From positions 1 to 64,000 of the forward strand of contig JAWRKD010000130.1 of assembly GCA_040307135.1 (NCBI GenBank): DNA of 64,000 nt, written 5' to 3'. Under the pieces are notes generated by a model, which did no database searches, was not told the DNA's origin, and worked only from the letters and a program-made list of their open reading frames with translations. This DNA comes from Aminidesulfovibrio sp040307135 (GTDB lineage Bacteria > Desulfobacterota > Desulfovibrionia > Desulfovibrionales > Desulfovibrionaceae). The position numbers and the translations under genes were made by a program. Positions 60,469 through 64,000 of this stretch are shown here, piece after piece; the first letter of the stretch is position 1, and every line of letters starts with the position of its first letter.

Positions 60469-62439
60469 ATGGTTCTCTTCTGTTCCGGGATTGCGGTGCT
60501 CCTGGCCGGAGCCCTGTGCGCCTTCATCCTGGCGCGCCGCGACCAGGCGGCCAACGCCCTGGGGCCCTTGGCTGCGGCCCTGGGCTCGGGCCTCTGCCTG
60601 GCGGCCGGCGCCCTGGCCCTGGCAGGCGACACCTGGAGCCTGACCCTGGCCTGGGCCATGCCCGGGGCCTCCTTCCGCCTGGCCCTGGATCCCCTCTCCG
60701 GCTTGTTCCTGCTTCCGGGCGGCATTCTGGGCCTGGCCTCGGCATGGTCCGGCCACGCCGCGCTCAAGCACCACGACGGCGGCCTGGGTCCGCACTGGGG
60801 CTTCTTCAACCTGACGCTGGCCGCCTCGGCCGTGGTCTTCGCGGCCCGCGACTCTCTGCTCTTCCTCCTGGCCTGGGAGGTCATGTCCGTGGCCTCCTTT
60901 TTCTGCATCACCCTGGAGGACCGCGAGGAACGGGTGCGCTCCGCGGGCTGGCTCTACTTCGTGGCCGCCCACCTGGGGGCCGCGGCCCTGCTGGCCCTGT
61001 TCCTGGTGCTGGGCTCGGCCGCGGGCGCGCAGGACTTCGCCGCCTTCTCCGGCCTGGGACTCACCGGCGGCACGGCCGCGGCCGTGTTCCTCCTGGCCCT
61101 GGCCGGGTTCGGCTCCAAGGCCGGATTCTTCCCCATGCACGTCTGGCTGCCCGAGGCCCATCCAGCCGCGCCGAGCCACATCTCGGCCTATCTTTCGGGC
61201 GCGCTCATCAAGGCCGGGCTCTACGGATTCTTGCGCGTGCTCACCTTCCTGGGGGCGCCGCCCACCTGGTGGGGCGGGCTCTGCCTGATCCTCGGCCTGG
61301 CCGGGGCCCTGCTCGGCATCCTCCTGGCCCTGGGCCAGGCCAACCTGAAGCGCCTGCTGGCCTACTCCAGCGTGGAGAACATGGGCATCATGCTCCTGGG
61401 CGTGGGCGTGGGGCTCCTTGGTCTGGCCAACGGCGCGCCGCTGGCCGCAGGACTGGGATTCGCCGGGACGCTTCTGCACATGCTCAACCACTGCCTCATG
61501 AAGGGCCTGCTCTTCCTGGCCGCGGGCTCGGTGCTCCACGGCGCGGGCACGGTGCGCATGCCGCTTTTGGGCGGTCTGCTCAAGCGCATGCCGGCCACAG
61601 GCACGCTCTTCTGCCTGGGGGCACTGGCCATCTGCGGCCTGCCGCCGGGCAACGGATTCTTGAGCGAACTCCTGCTCTACGTGGCCGCCGCGGGCTGGGC
61701 CAAGGGCCTGGGTCCGGCCCAGGCCGCCCTGCTCTGGGCCGCGGTGGTGGGTCTGGCCCTCACCGGCGGGCTGGCGGCCTTCGCCATGGTCCGGGCCTTC
61801 GGCCTGACCTTCCTGGGCGAGCCGCGCTCCGGCGTGGTGGACCACGCCCACGAGCCCGGCCCGGGCGAAGTCGGCCCCGTGGCCGCCCTGGCCCTGCTCT
61901 GCGGCCTGGCCGCGGCCGCCGCGCCCCTGATCCTGGCCGGCATCTGGCCCGCCGCGGCCCAGCTGGCCCCGGTGGGCGACGCGCCCCTGGCCCTGGGCCG
62001 CAGCCTGCTCGGCGCCACGGTGGCGGCCCTGGCCGCGCTCCTGCTTCTGGTCCTGGCCGCGGCCCTGGCCCGCCGCCTGCTCCTGCGTGGCCGCAGCGTG
62101 GCCCAGGCCCCCACCTGGGGCTGCGGCTACACCGCCCCCACGCCCCGCATGCAGTACAGCCCGGCCTCGTTCTCGGCCGAGGCCGAGTCCATGGCCCGGC
62201 AGGCCACGGGCTACGTGGAGACGCGCCAGGACCCCACGGGCTATTTCCCGGGCCGCTCCGGCTTCGCCTCCGCCTGCCGGGACCGCGTGCTGCACGGCTT
62301 GTTCGGCGCGCCCTTCGCCCGGCTGGCCCAGCTCTGCGACCAGTTCAAGGTCATCCAGCACGGCAGGACCCAGTTCTACATCCTCTACATCTTCGCGGCC
62401 CTGCTCGGGGTCCTGGCCTGGAGGGTCTGGCTGCCGTGA
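60469..62439 (+). CDS. hyfB: Hydrogenase-4/complex I-like proton-translocating subunit (HyfB/NuoL-M type)
   Basis: 656 residues, about 15 membrane helices. The antiporter-type core is clear: LLAWEVMSVASFFCITLEDRE (conserved Glu), GFGSKAGFFPMHVWLPEAHPAAPSHISAYLSGALIKAGLYG (conserved Lys and His), ALGQANLKRLLAYSSVENMGIMLLG and FHALNH-like HMLNHCLMKGLLFLAAGSV. A C-terminal extension (APTWGCGYTAPTPRMQYSPASFSAEAES) is typical of HyfB/HycC. It couples electron flow in a membrane hydrogenase or formate hydrogenlyase to ion transport. First gene of the operon. Confidence 0.9.
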   Translation: MVLFCSGIAVLLAGALCAFILARRDQAANALGPLAAALGSGLCLAAGALALAGDTWSLTLAWAMPGASFRLALDPLSGLFLLPGGILGLASAWSGHAALKHHDGGLGPHWGFFNLTLAASAVVFAARDSLLFLLAWEVMSVASFFCITLEDREERVRSAGWLYFVAAHLGAAALLALFLVLGSAAGAQDFAAFSGLGLTGGTAAAVFLLALAGFGSKAGFFPMHVWLPEAHPAAPSHISAYLSGALIKAGLYGFLRVLTFLGAPPTWWGGLCLILGLAGALLGILLALGQANLKRLLAYSSVENMGIMLLGVGVGLLGLANGAPLAAGLGFAGTLLHMLNHCLMKGLLFLAAGSVLHGAGTVRMPLLGGLLKRMPATGTLFCLGALAICGLPPGNGFLSELLLYVAAAGWAKGLGPAQAALLWAAVVGLALTGGLAAFAMVRAFGLTFLGEPRSGVVDHAHEPGPGEVGPVAALALLCGLAAAAAPLILAGIWPAAAQLAPVGDAPLALGRSLLGATVAALAALLLLVLAAALARRLLLRGRSVAQAPTWGCGYTAPTPRMQYSPASFSAEAESMARQATGYVETRQDPTGYFPGRSGFASACRDRVLHGLFGAPFARLAQLCDQFKVIQHGRTQFYILYIFAALLGVLAWRVWLP

Positions 62440-63347
62440 ACGCCCTGACCCTCTTCCATTTCGGCCTGGGCCTGGTCCTGGCCCCGCTGCTCCCGGGCGT
62501 CATCAACCGGGTCAAGGCGTTGTTCGGCGGCCGCAAGGGCAAACCCCTGCTCCAGCTTTACTTCGACCTGGCCAAGCTGGTGCGCAAGGGCGCGGTGTAC
62601 AGCACCACCAGCACCTGGATCTTCAAGGCCGGTCCGCTCGTCGGCCTGGCCGCCCTGGTCCTGGCCCTGGCCTTCCTTCCCTTTGCCGGGGTGGACGCCC
62701 TCTGCTCCTTCCCGGGCGACGTCTTCCTCTTCGCCTACCTGCTCGGCCTGGCCCGCTTCTGCACCATGCTGGCAGCCCTGGACACAGGCTCCAGCTTCGA
62801 GGGCATGGGCGCGGCCCGCGAGGCCCTGTTCTCGGCCCTGGCCGAACCGGCCCTGGTCCTGGCCTTCCTCGTCTTCATCAGCCGCTCGGGCTCCCTGACC
62901 CTGTCGGCCATGCTCAAGTCCCCGGCCAACATGGACTGGACCCTGCACGGGCCGTCGCTTCTGCTCATCGCCGCGGCCCTGTTCCTGGTGCTCCTTTCGG
63001 AGAACTGCCGCATCCCCTTCGACGACCCCAACACGCACCTGGAACTGACCATGATCCACGAGGTCATGGTCCTGGACCACAGCGGCCCGGACCTGGCCTT
63101 CATCCTCTACGGCGCAAGCCTCAAGCTCTGGATCTTCGCGGCCCTGCTCGTGAACGCCGTGGCCCCCTGGGGTGTGGCCAGCGACTGGCTGGACGGCCTG
63201 GCGGGCCTGGCCTGCGTGTTCCTGGTGGCCGTGGCCGTGGGCGTCATGGAATCGATCATGGCCCGCTACCGGCTGCCCCAGGTGCCCAAGGCCCTCACCG
63301 TGGCCGGGGCCCTGGCCCTCCTGGCCTTGGTGCTCACCTGGAGATAG
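62436..63347 (+). CDS. hyfC: Hydrogenase-4-like membrane subunit (HyfC/NuoH type)
   Basis: 303 residues from a GTG start overlapping the hyfB stop (GTGA). The much longer in-frame reading upstream lies inside hyfB and is not used. About eight membrane helices, with the NuoH features GVINRVKALFGGRKGKPLLQLYFDLAKLVRKGAVYS, DTGSSFEGMGAAREALFSALAEP (the conserved Glu-rich loop) and ENCRIPFDDPNTHLELTMIHEVMVLDHSG. It links the soluble hydrogenase module to the proton-pumping arm. Confidence 0.92.
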   Translation: MNALTLFHFGLGLVLAPLLPGVINRVKALFGGRKGKPLLQLYFDLAKLVRKGAVYSTTSTWIFKAGPLVGLAALVLALAFLPFAGVDALCSFPGDVFLFAYLLGLARFCTMLAALDTGSSFEGMGAAREALFSALAEPALVLAFLVFISRSGSLTLSAMLKSPANMDWTLHGPSLLLIAAALFLVLLSENCRIPFDDPNTHLELTMIHEVMVLDHSGPDLAFILYGASLKLWIFAALLVNAVAPWGVASDWLDGLAGLACVFLVAVAVGVMESIMARYRLPQVPKALTVAGALALLALVLTWR

Positions 63348-63349
63348 CG

Positions 63350-63988
63350 ATGCGGGAACTGCTCGACCCCCTGGCCACCTCGGTCATCCTGGCCAACCTG
63401 CTCCTGCTGGCCTGCAGCCGCCTGCGGGTGGGCGTGACCCTGGCCGCGGTCCAGGGCATCCTCTTGAGCCTCGCGCCCATGGCCCTGCCCCAGGCCGAGC
63501 CCAACCTGCAGCTGGCCGCGTTCTGCGTCACGGCGCTCTGCGTCAAGGGCCTCATCTTCCCCTGGATGCTCATCCGCACCCTGCAGCGGGTCAAGGCCCG
63601 CCGCGAGATGGAGCCGGTGCTCGGCTACAACCTCTCGGTGCTGGCGGGCATCGCCGGGCTGGTGCTGGCCATCTGGCTGCGCGGCCAGCTGGGCCTGACC
63701 GAGGCCCTGGCCCTGCCCGCCACCGCGGCCTTCATGACCGGCATCACCGGCTTCCTCCTCCTCATCATCCGGCGCAAGGCCATCACCCAGGTCATCGGCT
63801 ACCTGGTGGCCGAGAACGGCATCTTCCTCTTCGGCACCCTGGTTTCGGCCCACGCCGAGATCTGGGTGGAGCTGTCCATGCTCCTGGACCTCTTCGTGGC
63901 GGTCTTCGTCATGGGCATCGCCATCCACAACATCGGCCGCGAGTTCTCCTCCATCAACACCGACCGCATCGCGTCGCTCAAGGACTGA
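63350..63988 (+). CDS. hyfE: Hydrogenase-4-like membrane subunit (HyfE type)
   Basis: 212 residues, about six or seven helices. NuoK-like features are seen in the VIGYLVAENGIFLFGTLVSAHAEIWVELSMLLDLFVAVFVMGIAIHNI segment (conserved Glu), and the C terminus FSSINTDRIASLKD is typical of HyfE. It starts 3 bases after hyfC. The order hyfB-hyfC-hyfE, with no hyfD between, is that seen in many non-enteric hydrogenase-4-like clusters. Confidence 0.9.
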   Translation: MRELLDPLATSVILANLLLLACSRLRVGVTLAAVQGILLSLAPMALPQAEPNLQLAAFCVTALCVKGLIFPWMLIRTLQRVKARREMEPVLGYNLSVLAGIAGLVLAIWLRGQLGLTEALALPATAAFMTGITGFLLLIIRRKAITQVIGYLVAENGIFLFGTLVSAHAEIWVELSMLLDLFVAVFVMGIAIHNIGREFSSINTDRIASLKD

Positions 63989-63990
63989 CC

Positions 63991-64000
63991 GTGCTGCTGG
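63991..64000 (+). CDS. Possible start of the next operon gene (hyfF-like), cut by the window edge
   Basis: A GTG at 63991 follows the hyfE stop by two bases and opens GTG CTG CTG. In clusters of this type a NuoL/N-like subunit (HyfF) normally follows hyfE. Only three codons are visible, so this is a positional guess. Confidence 0.35.

Overview
The window is about 64 kb of GC-rich bacterial chromosome. It most resembles a motile sulfate-reducing Desulfovibrionaceae (deltaproteobacterial) genome. The evidence is the archaeal-type entry into aromatic synthesis (ADTH synthase plus 3-dehydroquinate synthase II) at the head of one operon running pheA-aroA-tyrA-trpEGDCFBA. Genes of other known Desulfovibrio traits support this: a hydrogenase-4-like membrane arm, several sigma-54-type promoters, a TSUP exporter with a Usp-like partner, and many sensor kinases. 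No tRNA, rRNA, CRISPR array, prophage or insertion sequence was seen.

Layout. 1-9 kb: the 3' end of groEL, a hybrid sensor kinase with a periplasmic binding protein, a TPR protein, a Mut7-C protein and phosphoglucomutase. 9-21 kb (minus strand): the aromatic amino acid operon, ending in a MarR regulator with a perfect operator-like palindrome. Two attenuators can be read in this operon. The first is a free 30-codon leader peptide with a Phe/Tyr/Trp run, in front of the whole operon. The second uses the C-terminal Trp-Trp-Trp tail of tyrA as the leader peptide, in front of trpE. 21-25.6 kb: amt-glnK behind a sigma-54 promoter, then metK, panD and panC. 25.7-39 kb: mixed housekeeping and signalling genes (degenerate GGDEF proteins, nitroreductase-ferredoxin, prepilin peptidase, CoA ligase, sialidase-like protein, STAS protein, DsbA-like lipoprotein, PLD synthase, phospholipase C-like protein, MFS exporter).

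39-43.8 kb (minus strand): a tightly overlapping operon of OmpR-type regulator, TonB-dependent receptor, YfiR-like periplasmic protein and CHASE8-HAMP histidine kinase. It looks like a YfiBNR-type envelope sensor rewired to a kinase. 44-53 kb: flagellin with a CsrA-type leader hairpin, then an ECF-like sigma factor translationally coupled to flgD-flgE-flgK-flgL-fliD.

53-60.4 kb: two divergent operons. One encodes a 57-residue protein, a Usp-like protein, a small membrane protein and a TSUP exporter, behind a strong sigma-54-type promoter. The other encodes a Lon-type protease with a response-regulator receiver domain inserted before its AAA+ module, a HAMP histidine kinase and an NtrC-family activator. 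The inserted receiver is about half identical to the activator's receiver. One kinase may therefore drive both proteolysis and sigma-54 transcription; this is the most novel-looking system in the window. 60.4-64 kb: the start of a hydrogenase-4/complex I-like membrane operon (hyfB, hyfC, hyfE and the first codons of a fourth gene), running off the edge.
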